Shown in pieces: positions 44,967 to 54,126 of a stretch of 64,000 nt of DNA (positions are counted from its first letter, which is position 1; each line of letters starts with the position of its first letter). The translations under genes were made by a program, and so were the position numbers. The notes under the pieces are model-generated. The model was not told where the DNA came from. It did no database searches and saw only the letters and a program-made list of their open reading frames with translations. The DNA lies in the NCBI GenBank assembly GCA_029257695.1, contig JARIAU010000062.1, positions 1 through 64,000 of the forward strand. Reading direction: 5' to 3'. The stretch is from Oscillospiraceae bacterium. Its GTDB lineage: Bacteria; Bacillota; Clostridia; Oscillospirales; Oscillospiraceae.

Positions 44967-45824
44967 TCAACAAATTCCTTCCACGGCACGCCAGATATTC
45001 TGGGTATCCATGCGGGAATCGATTTCGCTGTAGCCCTGATGCGCCAGCAGCTGTTCCACATCGTCTGCCTGATCGTATCCCACTTCAAACAGCAAGGTCC
45101 CACCGGGTTTGAGGGCTCGTTTCCATTTTTCGGCAATGCTGCGGTAGAACATCAGACCATCCTCTCCGCCATCCAACGCCAGCATCGGCTCGAAATCCCG
45201 GACTGAACGGTCCAGTCCCGGCAGATCCTCCGAACGAATGTAAGGCGGATTGGATACAATCAGGTCAAACATCCCATTCATTCCTCGGGGCTCCTGCAAG
45301 GCATCCGCCTGAAGACACATTACCTGCCGATTCAACCCATTGCGCCGGGTGTTGATTCGGGCCACATGAAGGGCCTGCTCATTGATGTCTGCCAGCACCA
45401 CTCGTGCTCCGGGGACCTGCGCTGCCACCGCCAGACCGATGCATCCGCTTCCCGTGCAAAGATCCAGCACGCGGCAGCCTTCTCCGGCCCGCTGAGCAAT
45501 CTCAATCGCCCACTCGGCAATCACTTCCGTATCCGCCCGGGGGATGAGCACATCCCGATTCACATCTAAAGTCAATCCATAGAATTCCCACTCACCGATC
45601 AGATACGCCGCCGGCTCGCCGTCCAAACGCCGCTCCACCAGTTCCTGCAATCGCTCCTCCACACCATCGTTGGCATACAGCTGAGCATCTGCATAAAATT
45701 GATTTCTGCTTTTTCCCGCCGCAAAACACAGCAGTTCTCGTGCCTCCAAACTGGCGCCCTCGATTTCGCTGTGTTTCAGCTGGCGTCGGGCATCCAGATA
45801 GAGTTCGTTATATGTTTTTGGCAT
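44967..45824 (-). CDS. prmC: peptide chain release factor N5-glutamine methyltransferase PrmC
   Basis: 285 residues from the ATG giving MPKTYNEL; an earlier in-frame GTG lies within GGCGGAAG, the ribosome site. Motif I is VLDLCTGSGCIGLAVA and the catalytic motif NPPY is in SNPPYIRSED. It methylates the Gln of the GGQ loop in RF1 and RF2. The usual partner prfA is not adjacent; the neighbour upstream is yqhQ (37-base gap). Confidence 0.94.
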   Translation of the reverse strand: MPKTYNELYLDARRQLKHSEIEGASLEARELLCFAAGKSRNQFYADAQLYANDGVEERLQELVERRLDGEPAAYLIGEWEFYGLTLDVNRDVLIPRADTEVIAEWAIEIAQRAGEGCRVLDLCTGSGCIGLAVAAQVPGARVVLADINEQALHVARINTRRNGLNRQVMCLQADALQEPRGMNGMFDLIVSNPPYIRSEDLPGLDRSVRDFEPMLALDGGEDGLMFYRSIAEKWKRALKPGGTLLFEVGYDQADDVEQLLAHQGYSEIDSRMDTQNIWRAVEGIC

Positions 45825-45861
45825 GAACACTTCCGCCTTACTCTCTCATTTTTCTCTTAGA

Positions 45862-46833
45862 TCACCAAAGATCTGCTCCACGCTCTTCCGGAAGCACCTG
45901 CTTGAGGGACTCGATGCCCACTTCAATCATGGAATCATCCGGTTCGAAGGTGGTAAAATTCTGCATCCATAAACCGGGTTTCGTTGCCACCCGGGTAAAC
46001 CAGTTGTCATGTCGCCCCACATAGCGGTTGATTTCATAGGCAATCCCAACGATCAGCGGAATCAGCAGCAGCTGGAGCAAAATCCGCACCAAAGTGTTGG
46101 GCGGCGTAACAAAGGTAAACAGCACACTGTAACACAGAATGGCCAAAACAATGACCACAAACATAAAACTGGTGCCGCACCGTGGATGGTGACGGGGCAT
46201 CTTACGCACATTTTCCACCGTCAGTTCCAAACCACGCTCATAACAGAAAATGGTTTTATGCTCGGCTCCGTGGTAAGAGAACACCCGACGAATATCCTTC
46301 ATCCGAGAAATCATCACCAGATAGACCAGAAAAATCCCCACTCGGATGATACCCTCCAACAAGTTATAGGCCAGCACATTCATGGGCACTACCAAATTCA
46401 ACAGTCCCACCAGTACTGTTGGCAACAGAAAAAACAGTCCCACAGAAAACGCCACTGCGGTCACCGTGGCAATCCCCACCAGCAGGCTGTCCAGCGTCTT
46501 ACTGGACACATGTTTTTCCAGCCACCGTTCCAACTTGGATGGTTCTCCCGCCTCCTCCGGATAGAAGTCTGCGGAATACATCAGAGCTTTCACACCTTCG
46601 ATCATGGTGCCCAAAAAAGCAAACGCCCCCCGAATCAGCGGAATCCCGAGAATCGGATAATGTTCCTTCGTCAGTTTCAGCTCCTCCGTTTTCACCACCA
46701 GAGTACCATCCTGATCCCGAACCACTACGGACTGCTTCTCCGGCCCTCGCATATAAATACCTTCGATTAGAGCCTGCCCACCGATGGTGGTGCGAAAGCC
46801 GGACTGCTGTTCTTCCGAAATTTGCTTGGACAT
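45862..46833 (-). CDS. yqhQ: YqhQ family membrane protein (DUF1385)
   Basis: 323 residues from the ATG giving MSKQISEEQ, with AGAAAGGAA upstream. The DUF1385 opening is complete (TTIGGQALIEGIYMRGPEKQSVVVRDQDGTL). Four membrane segments follow, then the family HGAEHKTIFCYE and HPRCGTSFMF motifs. Function unsettled. In clostridia it lies with rpmE, prmC and prfA; here only prmC remains beside it. It is 72 bases downstream of the histidine kinase gene. Confidence 0.9.
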   Translation of the reverse strand: MSKQISEEQQSGFRTTIGGQALIEGIYMRGPEKQSVVVRDQDGTLVVKTEELKLTKEHYPILGIPLIRGAFAFLGTMIEGVKALMYSADFYPEEAGEPSKLERWLEKHVSSKTLDSLLVGIATVTAVAFSVGLFFLLPTVLVGLLNLVVPMNVLAYNLLEGIIRVGIFLVYLVMISRMKDIRRVFSYHGAEHKTIFCYERGLELTVENVRKMPRHHPRCGTSFMFVVIVLAILCYSVLFTFVTPPNTLVRILLQLLLIPLIVGIAYEINRYVGRHDNWFTRVATKPGLWMQNFTTFEPDDSMIEVGIESLKQVLPEERGADLW

Positions 46834-46905
46834 ATGGGTTTCCTTTCTCATTGAATCTTGCTTCAGTTTATCAAACACTTGTTCTATTTTCAAGTGTTTT
46901 CTTTG

Positions 46906-48546
46906 TCAATCTTCCCGTGTCTCTTTTGGAACTTCGGTCGTCTCCTCGACCCGCTCCTCCGAGTCCTCGGCAGGGGTCGTCTGCTCCACAGCAGGAGCTT
47001 CCGTTTCCTCCGGCAAAGGAGCTGCCAGCGTCACCGCTGCCGGTGTCGGTGCCGGAGCAGGAGTTGCCGTACTCTTGGGCAGCAGGATGGTCACCACGCA
47101 GCCTGTACCATCCGTGGCGTTGGTGATATCCAACCGACCACCATGGCGCTGAATGATCTCATCACAGACTGCCAACCCAATTCCGTTGCCTCTGGCCTTG
47201 GAAGAGCCTTTATAGAACTTTTCCTTAATATGGGGAAGATCTTTTTCCGGAACACCCGGACCATAATCCCGGATGACAATGGCCACATAGCCTTCTTCTT
47301 CACCAATGGTGGTGTCGATTCGTTTTCCAGCTCCGCCATGCTTGGCTGCATTGTCCAACAGATTGGAGAACACCTGGCGCAGCCGCTCCGGATCACCCGG
47401 CAACGGCGCAAAATCCCGCTCCGGTTCCTGATAATTCAGCGTGATGTCCTCTTTGCGGTAAAACTCCCGGTATGTATACACCGCATCCTCAAACTCTGCC
47501 TGAATGTCGATCATTTCCACATTCAGATTAAATCGGCCGTCTTCAATGCGGGAAAATTCCAACAACTCCTCCACCATTTTGGTCAAACGGTGGGACTCAC
47601 TCACAATAATATTCAGGCCCTTTCGGAAGTCCTGTGCATTGTCCAACTTGCCGGAAATCAGCGTTTCACCCCAGCCATTGATGGCCGTCAGTGGTGTGCG
47701 CAGCTCATGGGACACAGAGGAAATGAATTCCCGCTTCATCTGTTCATTCTGACGGATGCGAGTGGACATATCGTTGATGGCATCCAACAGGTCTCCGATC
47801 TCATCGTCATATTCTTTCTCCAGTTGAATCCCGTAATACCCCGATGCAATGCGTTTTGCGGTTTCCGTAATGCCCGCCATCGGCTCAATAATCGAGCGGA
47901 CAAAAAGCATATTGATCACATAGGTCATCAGAATCACAAACAGCGCTCCGGTCAGCACCAAGGTGATAAGAAAGCCCAGCTGGTGATCCATCGGCCCCAA
48001 ACTGGTGACCAAACGCATAATGGCTTTGATTTCTCCATTGAAGGTGATCGGCGCAGACACGGTCATAATATGCTCACCGGTGGCAGGATCCTTGCCTGTC
48101 CACGGCGCCATCTGGCCAGTGGCCAAAACTTGCATAATGTCCGGAGTACCGGGTTTGCTGCCCGCCATCAGCCCAAAAGAGGATAACTGAACACTGGGCT
48201 GCTCCTCCACGGACAAAAACTGCAATTCCAGCTGATCTTTTTCATCAAAGTCCCGAATATACGAGCGGGCCATCCATTCAAATTCCTGTTCCGATGTGGC
48301 GTAACTGGTAAAAAAGTCGCTCACCGTCTGGGCCTTGGTTTCCAGACCGGACAACATGGAGGCATGGTAATAATTGACCACACCCAATATCACGGCAATT
48401 GCCATTCCAAGCATGATGACCATGACCGCCATGAAGCTGTTTCGCATCCAGCGGTTACGGATCCCCCGCACACGCAACCGATGGCCCAAGTGCTTCAGAT
48501 GTACTTTTTCCTTCTGCTCCAGTTCCGGCTTCTCCTGTTCCGGCAT
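46906..48546 (-). CDS. two-component sensor histidine kinase
   Basis: 546 residues from the ATG giving MPEQEKPEL, with AGAGGTGAG upstream. Two membrane helices (about 36-60 and 190-214) enclose an extracellular sensor of about 130 residues. HAMP, the HisKA domain with His280 in SVSHELRTPL, and an HATPase with DNAAKHGG and GNGIGLAVC follow. The tail after about residue 495 is unusually rich in Pro, Ala, Glu and Thr. It pairs with the regulator gene 40 bases upstream. Confidence 0.94.
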   Translation of the reverse strand: MPEQEKPELEQKEKVHLKHLGHRLRVRGIRNRWMRNSFMAVMVIMLGMAIAVILGVVNYYHASMLSGLETKAQTVSDFFTSYATSEQEFEWMARSYIRDFDEKDQLELQFLSVEEQPSVQLSSFGLMAGSKPGTPDIMQVLATGQMAPWTGKDPATGEHIMTVSAPITFNGEIKAIMRLVTSLGPMDHQLGFLITLVLTGALFVILMTYVINMLFVRSIIEPMAGITETAKRIASGYYGIQLEKEYDDEIGDLLDAINDMSTRIRQNEQMKREFISSVSHELRTPLTAINGWGETLISGKLDNAQDFRKGLNIIVSESHRLTKMVEELLEFSRIEDGRFNLNVEMIDIQAEFEDAVYTYREFYRKEDITLNYQEPERDFAPLPGDPERLRQVFSNLLDNAAKHGGAGKRIDTTIGEEEGYVAIVIRDYGPGVPEKDLPHIKEKFYKGSSKARGNGIGLAVCDEIIQRHGGRLDITNATDGTGCVVTILLPKSTATPAPAPTPAAVTLAAPLPEETEAPAVEQTTPAEDSEERVEETTEVPKETRED

Positions 48547-48586
48547 GGCGCTCACCTCTCTGTTCGTTCGTGCTGCTCCGCTTCCA

Positions 48587-49273
48587 TCAGAAGCCCCACT
48601 TGTATCCATATCCCCAGACCGTAGTGATATAGGTGGGGCTGGTGGGGTCATCCTCCACCTTGATCCGGAGGCGGCGGATATTCACATCCACGATTTTCAC
48701 TTCTCCGTAATAATCCCGACCCCAGACCGACTCCAGAATCTCATCTCGGGACAGTGCCTTTCCGGGATTGTCCATAAACAGCTTCATGACACTGTACTCC
48801 ACCTGCGTCAGCTTGATCCGCACTCCATTCTTCTCCAAGGTCCGATTGCGGGTGTTCAGCAGGAAAGGCGGCTGCGAAATTTCCCCATTATCTGCCGACG
48901 CATCGCCGCCGGCACGACGGTAAAGCGCATCCACACGAGCCGTCAGTTCTGCCGGAGAGAACGGCTTGGTCACATAGTCATCCGCACCGGTCATCAATCC
49001 GGTAACTTTATCCATTTCCTGCGACCGAGCCGTCAACATAATAATGCCGATTTTGGCATCGGTGCCCCGAATCCGGCGGCACACTTCAAATCCATCAATG
49101 CCGGGCAGCATCACATCCAGCAATGCCACCTTCACATCCGGATTGCGTTTGAGCTTTTCCAGCGCTTCTTCTCCGCTGGCTGCCTCGATCGTATCGTAAC
49201 CGGCACGCTTCAGGTTAATGACCACAAAGCTGCGGATATTATCCTCATCTTCCAGGACCAGAACTTTCTTCAT
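48587..49273 (-). CDS. OmpR/PhoB-type response regulator
   Basis: 228 residues. The receiver domain has the acidic pocket in LEDEDN, phospho-acceptor Asp53 in LLDVMLPG and Lys in YVTKPFSP. The C-terminal winged helix is typical (LTQVEYSVMKLFMDN, IVDVNIRRLRIKVEDD, TTVWGYGYKW). It lies between a lipoprotein gene (22-base gap) and the kinase gene. It resembles WalR/PhoP-type regulators; target genes unknown. GGAGGACAAC precedes the ATG. Confidence 0.94.
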   Translation of the reverse strand: MKKVLVLEDEDNIRSFVVINLKRAGYDTIEAASGEEALEKLKRNPDVKVALLDVMLPGIDGFEVCRRIRGTDAKIGIIMLTARSQEMDKVTGLMTGADDYVTKPFSPAELTARVDALYRRAGGDASADNGEISQPPFLLNTRNRTLEKNGVRIKLTQVEYSVMKLFMDNPGKALSRDEILESVWGRDYYGEVKIVDVNIRRLRIKVEDDPTSPTYITTVWGYGYKWGF

Positions 49274-49295
49274 GATGTTGTCCTCCTTTATTCAC

Positions 49296-50627
49296 TCAAT
49301 CATTTGACCAATCGTTCATAATCAGATAGAACCGGGCCTGCACATCAAATTCGGTCAGCCCAATCGCATCCTCGTCCAACAGCAGTTCTGCCGAGTAGGT
49401 CGCCTCTGCATCCTCGGCCAGCAGGAACCGTGCACCCATCTCTGCTCGGCTTTCCCGATTGTCACCGGTGTTTTTATGGATGGCTAGGAACGGGATCTCC
49501 TCCCCGGTTTCCTCATCCAAATGACAGAAGGTCATGCTTCGCTCCACCGTAGAACCAGTGTTTGCCTCTTCCCGAAGCACCGTCAGGCTCTGGATCCACT
49601 CATCCGGTAAAACGAAGTACCACCCGTCAGCCGTGTTGTGGATGGTGTAACAAGCCGTCCGTTTCTTTCCATCCAGATCATACTGCACCCAGTCCATGGC
49701 ATTGTTTCCGGATGTCAGCGGCCGTGGAATCGGAATCTCCATCGCCAAATCATCATTGATGTCCTTGATGTCCGGCTGGACCAGATGGCTGGTGTCGCTA
49801 TCCCCTACCACTGGGTCCAGTGTGATATTGGTCAGGATGCCTTCCCGCAGGGCCAGAATATCACAAATCAGATAAATGTGATTTTCTCTCCGGAATCCGT
49901 TCACATAGAGGGCCGGATCACCGCCCTGCAGGTAGCCATAGGTGACACTGTCCAGTGCCTCTACCGAAGCGGACATAGGAACCGAGTTGACCTCCATCAT
50001 GGTGCCTTCGCTCCAATCATAGTAGGTCGCCACATTGCCGCCATCTTCCGGATTGTTCATCTGAATGGAGATGATTTCTTCCTGTCCGTCCTGGTCCAGA
50101 TCCGTGACAGAATATCGGGTATAACTGGATGTGGTCATCAGCTGGGTCAGATTCCCGTTTTCCAGCGAATACGCAGACAAGGCATATACTGTACCGGAAA
50201 TACGCCAACCCACCACCAACTCCTTAGTCGGTGTATCGTTCAGCTGACAGTACACCACCGAATTGATGGCATCGCCGTCACTTTCAATCTGTCCAGCCAG
50301 CTCATAACCGTTTTCGGCGTCACCACGGAAAATGCAGATTTTCAGCGGATGATCTTTTGCACCGCTCTCACGAAAAAAAGCCACCGCTTCGTCCACTCCG
50401 TCGCCATCCAGATCCTCCAGCTGCACAGACTGGGTGTTGTTGCCGGACAGCGGAGCGGCATACTCGTACCCGCTCTTCAGCAGTGCATCCAGGTTCCCCT
50501 GCAAGCTTTCATACTGCGGGGTAGGTTTCGGCAGCTGATACAGCTCATCCGGAGATTTCAGACCACATCCGGTCAGCACCACCAACAGCATCGCCGCCAG
50601 CATTAAAAATCTCACTTTTTTCTTCAT
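49296..50627 (-). CDS. large lipoprotein with FG-GAP/VCBS-like repeats
   Basis: 443 residues from the ATG giving MKKKVRFLML, with GGGAGGCAG upstream. The signal ends LTGC. Short Asp-rich calcium-type loops occur in LEDLDGDGVDEAVAFF and VTDLDQDGQEEIISI, as in integrin-like FG-GAP or VCBS blades, so a partial beta-propeller is plausible. It is first in an operon with the response regulator and kinase, and could present or sense an extracellular condition for them. Family otherwise unnamed. Confidence 0.88.
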   Translation of the reverse strand: MKKKVRFLMLAAMLLVVLTGCGLKSPDELYQLPKPTPQYESLQGNLDALLKSGYEYAAPLSGNNTQSVQLEDLDGDGVDEAVAFFRESGAKDHPLKICIFRGDAENGYELAGQIESDGDAINSVVYCQLNDTPTKELVVGWRISGTVYALSAYSLENGNLTQLMTTSSYTRYSVTDLDQDGQEEIISIQMNNPEDGGNVATYYDWSEGTMMEVNSVPMSASVEALDSVTYGYLQGGDPALYVNGFRRENHIYLICDILALREGILTNITLDPVVGDSDTSHLVQPDIKDINDDLAMEIPIPRPLTSGNNAMDWVQYDLDGKKRTACYTIHNTADGWYFVLPDEWIQSLTVLREEANTGSTVERSMTFCHLDEETGEEIPFLAIHKNTGDNRESRAEMGARFLLAEDAEATYSAELLLDEDAIGLTEFDVQARFYLIMNDWSND

Positions 50628-50808
50628 GCGGTCTGCCTCCCTGAGCATAAAATTCCAGAAAACATTATATCACATACATTGGAAGATAGATAGTGCTTTT
50701 TCTTGTATTCCATCGGTTTTCCTGCCGTTTTTTGCGTCTTTCCTTACGCATCTGTCACGCAGACACGACCTCTTCGCAGAAAGTTTTTGATCTTCACAGA
50801 TTTTCCTC

Positions 50809-50837
50809 TTGCCAATTCCAAAATTATCTTGTATAAT
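50809..50837 (+). promoter_or_regulatory. promoter of tRNA-Leu
   Basis: TTGCCA, 17 bases, TATAAT, ending 15 bases before the tRNA. Nothing else is visible in 50628-50808. Confidence 0.85.
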
Positions 50838-50852
50838 AAACTTGCTTTCCAT

Positions 50853-50939
50853 GCCGGTGTGATGGAATTGGTAGACGTAGTGGACTCAAAATCCACCGCC
50901 AGCGATGGCGTACCGGTTCGACTCCGGTCACCGGCACCA
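50853..50939 (+). tRNA. tRNA-Leu, anticodon CAA
   Basis: 87 bases with encoded CCA. Acceptor GCCGGTG pairs CACCGGC. The anticodon arm GTGGA-CTCAAAA-TCCAC gives anticodon CAA (reads UUG). A long variable arm (GCCAGCGATGGC) marks a class II tRNA, and GGTTCGACTCC is the T loop. Single gene with its own promoter and terminator. Confidence 0.98.
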
Positions 50940-50943
50940 AAGC

Positions 50944-50977
50944 AATCCCCTCGGGTTGTAAACCCGAGGGGATTTTT
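50944..50977 (+). terminator. terminator of tRNA-Leu
   Basis: A 14-bp stem (AATCCCCTCGGGTT with its complement), a GTA loop and a T-run, beginning 5 bases after the tRNA. Confidence 0.95.
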
Positions 50978-50992
50978 GTATTTCTGTAGGAA

Positions 50993-51030
50993 CACCCCCG
51001 TTTGCCTGTAACCACAGACAAACGGGGGTG
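50993..51030 (-). terminator. stem-loop after the YitT gene
   Basis: A 12-bp stem (CACCCCCGTTTG with its complement) and a 14-base loop, 7 bases after the yitT-like stop on the minus strand. Only a loose T stretch follows. Confidence 0.7.
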
Positions 51031-51036
51031 CACGCT

Positions 51037-51900
51037 TCAAAGCGAATCTTGGGAATACCGGGCAAAGCCGTCTCCCAGAACTTGATGACTCTCCTGCAGG
51101 ATGATAAAGGCATTTGGATCGATCTTAACCACCAGCTCCTTCAAATCCGCTACCTGCTGGCGTTTAATGGCCGTCAGAATCACTTTGGTATCTTTCCCAC
51201 TGTACGAGCCTTGCCCGTAGAGATATGTGACACCCCGATACAGTTTACTTCCAATGACCTGTGCCACCTCATCGTATTTTGAGGTGACGATCAGCGCCAC
51301 CTTGGAGTAATCAAAGTGGTACACCACCGCATCCATCAACTGAGAGCAGCAGAACAGCGTGATGCCACAATACAGCAGGGTTGCGGCATTGCGGAAGGTA
51401 ACTGCAGTCAGCAGAATAATCATACCGTCCAACACCATAAAAATCTTGCCCAGCGGGACATGGCGGAAATGCTGCTTGAGCAGCCGCACCGCAATATCAG
51501 CTCCACCGGTGGAGGCCCCGGACAAAAACACCAGTCCGCTGCCCAGGCCACAGAGCAATCCTCCATACAGCGCCCCCAGCATAGGATCGGTCACAAAATC
51601 CGGCAGCAGTTCAAAGAGCTCCACAAACACGGACAACGCCACCGACCCAATGAGCGATCCCACAAAAAACTTCCGACCGATTTTCTTCCAACCGATCAGA
51701 AATAACGGGATGTTTGCAAGCAGTGTGACCCAACCGACGCTGCCAAATCCGGTCAATTCAACCACGATCATCGCAAGGCCGCTCAAGCCGCCGGCGTTCA
51801 AGTCATTGGGCACTAAAAACAGATCAAATCCCAAAGCGAAAATCGCACAGCCACATATGATTTTGGTGACCCAAATCACGACTTTCCCTGTTTTTTTCAC
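51037..51900 (-). CDS. YitT family membrane protein (DUF161/DUF2179)
   Basis: 287 residues from a GTG (MKKTGKVVIW) with AAGGGATGG upstream. Five to six membrane helices carry family landmarks (FLVPNDLNAGGLSGLAMIV, FLSGASTGGADIAVRLL). The C-terminal DUF2179 soluble domain follows (RGVTYLYGQGSYSGKDTKVILTAI, DPNAFIILQESHQVLGDGF). The family is widespread in Firmicutes; transport of small anions or signalling roles are proposed but unproved. Separate from the tRNA. Confidence 0.9.
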   Translation of the reverse strand: MKKTGKVVIWVTKIICGCAIFALGFDLFLVPNDLNAGGLSGLAMIVVELTGFGSVGWVTLLANIPLFLIGWKKIGRKFFVGSLIGSVALSVFVELFELLPDFVTDPMLGALYGGLLCGLGSGLVFLSGASTGGADIAVRLLKQHFRHVPLGKIFMVLDGMIILLTAVTFRNAATLLYCGITLFCCSQLMDAVVYHFDYSKVALIVTSKYDEVAQVIGSKLYRGVTYLYGQGSYSGKDTKVILTAIKRQQVADLKELVVKIDPNAFIILQESHQVLGDGFARYSQDSL

Positions 51901-52006
51901 GCTACCATCCCTTTCGTCGTTTTTTGCACAGTCTTTCCATTGCAGGCACTGCACCTTCCCTGTACACAACTACAAAATCCTACGCCGTTCCATCCGGTGT
52001 GGTGCG

Positions 52007-52384
52007 TTATCCTGCCAATCGCTTCCGCCGAGTCCACCAACACCAGAGGTGACCTCCCAGCACACCAACCACCCCGGGTATCAAGGTCAGAAGCAAAAGG
52101 ACCGGCTCCCAAATCTGAAATACCGCAATGGGCAATGTCCAATAAAACAGCGCATACAGCACCGGGGTCACCCACTTGAACCATCCGGTTCCGCAAGCAA
52201 CCCAAGCACACCCTGCCAGCGCGGCCAGCGGCTGCACCAAGTAAAAGGAAAGCAGGCTATAGCCCATCATATCACTCGGAGAGAGAACACGGCTCATCCC
52301 GTACAGCACCACCCAAATCACTGCCACCGGCGGCAGGGTCAGCATCCATCGCTGCTGAGATGTTTGCTTCGATTGATGTTTCAT
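52007..52384 (-). CDS. small integral membrane protein of unknown function
   Basis: 125 residues with four hydrophobic segments and a positive N terminus (MKHQSKQTSQQR). It ends in a basic tail (WWTRRKRLAG). AAGGAGGAAG stands before the ATG, which is good evidence that it is translated. Between YitT and the peptide importer; no domain recognised. Confidence 0.7.
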   Translation of the reverse strand: MKHQSKQTSQQRWMLTLPPVAVIWVVLYGMSRVLSPSDMMGYSLLSFYLVQPLAALAGCAWVACGTGWFKWVTPVLYALFYWTLPIAVFQIWEPVLLLLTLIPGVVGVLGGHLWCWWTRRKRLAG

Positions 52385-52518
52385 TCTGCTTCCTCCTTAG
52401 ATTCCAAGTTCCACACGGCAGAAGTTCCATTCTGTTCCAGTTTATAGTGTTATTATACTCGCTTTTTTCAGTCGCTTCAATCTCTACTTTCCTTTGTTCT
52501 GTCTCCTTCTCCAGCCGA

Positions 52519-52558
52519 AAAAAGGCCCACGCACTTCTCTGGGTGCGTGGGCCTTTTT
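52519..52558 (-). terminator. terminator of the peptide-importer operon
   Basis: A 16-bp stem (AAAAAGGCCCACGCAC with its complement) and an 8-base loop, 11 bases after the last importer gene. Confidence 0.94.
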
Positions 52559-52569
52559 CATTGATTTGT

Positions 52570-53304
52570 TTACTCTGCCGCTGCCAAAAGCTGGCGGGTA
52601 TAGGGATGCTGCGGATGATCGAACAATTCCTCTACATCATTTTGTTCCACGATCACACCATTCTTCATCACCATCACTCGATGGCACAACTGATACACCA
52701 CATTCAGATCATGACTGATCAACAGATAGCTCAAGCCAAAATCCCTCTGCAGCTGCACCAAAAGCTCCAAGATCTGGGCCTGAATGGTCACATCCAAGGC
52801 ACTGACCGGTTCGTCGGCAATCACCAATCCCGGCCGAGCAATCACCGCACAGGCGATGCTCACCCGCTGCCGCTGTCCTCCGGACAGCTCGTGCGGTTTG
52901 CGCTTGGCGTATTCCGCTCCCAGTCCGATGCGGTCCAGCATATCCAGCACTGCCATTTTTCGTTCACTGCGATTCAGTTTCCCCTGCATCCGGAGGGGCT
53001 CTTCCAAGATCCAGCCAATGGTCCTGGCCGGATTCAGGCTGCTGTACGGGTCCTGAAACACCATTTGAGGGCGCTCGGTATAGTGGTGAATTTCCCCCTG
53101 ATAGTCCCGATTCAACCCCAGCAGAGTACGGCAAAGGGTGGTTTTTCCGCTGCCCGACTCTCCCACCAGCCCCACGATCTCTCCCCGACCAATCTGAAAA
53201 CTCACATCGTGAAGCACCTGACGGCGGTGCGCCTTGCGTGGAACCCCTGCCATCTCATCGGTATAAAACGAGTTCAGTCCCCGCACTTCTAAAACCGGTT
53301 CCAC
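52570..53304 (-). CDS. peptide/nickel-type ABC importer ATPase, OppF/DppF type
   Basis: 244 residues. Walker A GESGSGKT, signature [12 protein letters not shown] and Walker B with [13 protein letters not shown]. It ends just after [11 protein letters not shown], the start of the oligopeptide-family C-terminal motif; OppF proteins usually extend well beyond this. That shorter form resembles NikE or short dipeptide ATPases. Last of five genes: receptor, two permeases, two ATPases. GGAGGG precedes the ATG. Confidence 0.9.
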   Translation of the reverse strand: MEPVLEVRGLNSFYTDEMAGVPRKAHRRQVLHDVSFQIGRGEIVGLVGESGSGKTTLCRTLLGLNRDYQGEIHHYTERPQMVFQDPYSSLNPARTIGWILEEPLRMQGKLNRSERKMAVLDMLDRIGLGAEYAKRKPHELSGGQRQRVSIACAVIARPGLVIADEPVSALDVTIQAQILELLVQLQRDFGLSYLLISHDLNVVYQLCHRVMVMKNGVIVEQNDVEELFDHPQHPYTRQLLAAAE

Positions 53305-53318
53305 TTAGCTCCCTCCCC

Positions 53319-54110
53319 TCAAATCAGTCGATGTTCCCGTGTGGGAATGGCAGCAATCAACTTCCGGGTGTATTCTGCCTTGGGTTGGCGGAACACCGAT
53401 TCCACCTCCCCTTCTTCCACCAGGTGCCCTCGCTGCATCACTGCCACACGGCTGCAAAGCTTACGGACTACCTGTAGGTTGTGACTGATAAACAAAATCG
53501 ACATTCCCGTCTCCCGGTTCAGCTTTTTCAGCAGGGTCAGAATCTGACCCTGGATGGTCACATCCAGTGCTGTGGTAGGCTCATCCGCCAAAAGCAGCTT
53601 GGGCCGCAGCACAATCGCCGCCGCAATCATAACCCGCTGGAGCATACCGCCGGACAACTGATGTGGGTACTTCTCGTAAATTCCGGCCGGATCCGGCAGA
53701 TCAACCTCTTCCATAGCTTCAAGTGCCCGCTGTTTTCGTTCCTTAGCAGACAGTTTGGTATGGATGCGGAGACTCTCCTCCACTTGCGGTCCGATCCGCA
53801 TCAGCGGGTCCAGACTGGTCATCGGCTCTTGAAAAACCACCGCAATTTCGTTTCCCCGAATGGCCCGCAGCTCCCGCTCCGAGCATTGCAGCACCTCTTT
53901 TCCATCCAAAGTGATGCTGCCATCGACCTCTGCGCTGCGTTCCGGCAGCAAGCCGCTGACACACATGGCAGTCACGGTCTTCCCACTGCCCGATTCCCCG
54001 ACCAAACCAAGAATTTCTCCCGGGGCAATGGAAAACGACACCCCATCCACTGCCATGCGATCTTTGTCCGCACGATAAAAGTGGACACGCAGATTTTTTA
54101 CTTCCAACAT
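53319..54110 (-). CDS. peptide/nickel-type ABC importer ATPase, OppD/DppD type
   Basis: 263 residues from the ATG giving MLEVKNLRV, with GGAGGAAG upstream. Walker [21 protein letters not shown] and [12 protein letters not shown]. Like its partner it is short at the C terminus. The two ATPases pair to energise the OppB/OppC-like pore. The gap to the next ATPase gene is 14 bases. Confidence 0.92.
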   Translation of the reverse strand: MLEVKNLRVHFYRADKDRMAVDGVSFSIAPGEILGLVGESGSGKTVTAMCVSGLLPERSAEVDGSITLDGKEVLQCSERELRAIRGNEIAVVFQEPMTSLDPLMRIGPQVEESLRIHTKLSAKERKQRALEAMEEVDLPDPAGIYEKYPHQLSGGMLQRVMIAAAIVLRPKLLLADEPTTALDVTIQGQILTLLKKLNRETGMSILFISHNLQVVRKLCSRVAVMQRGHLVEEGEVESVFRQPKAEYTRKLIAAIPTREHRLI

Positions 54111-54126
54111 TGCCGTCTTCCTCCTC

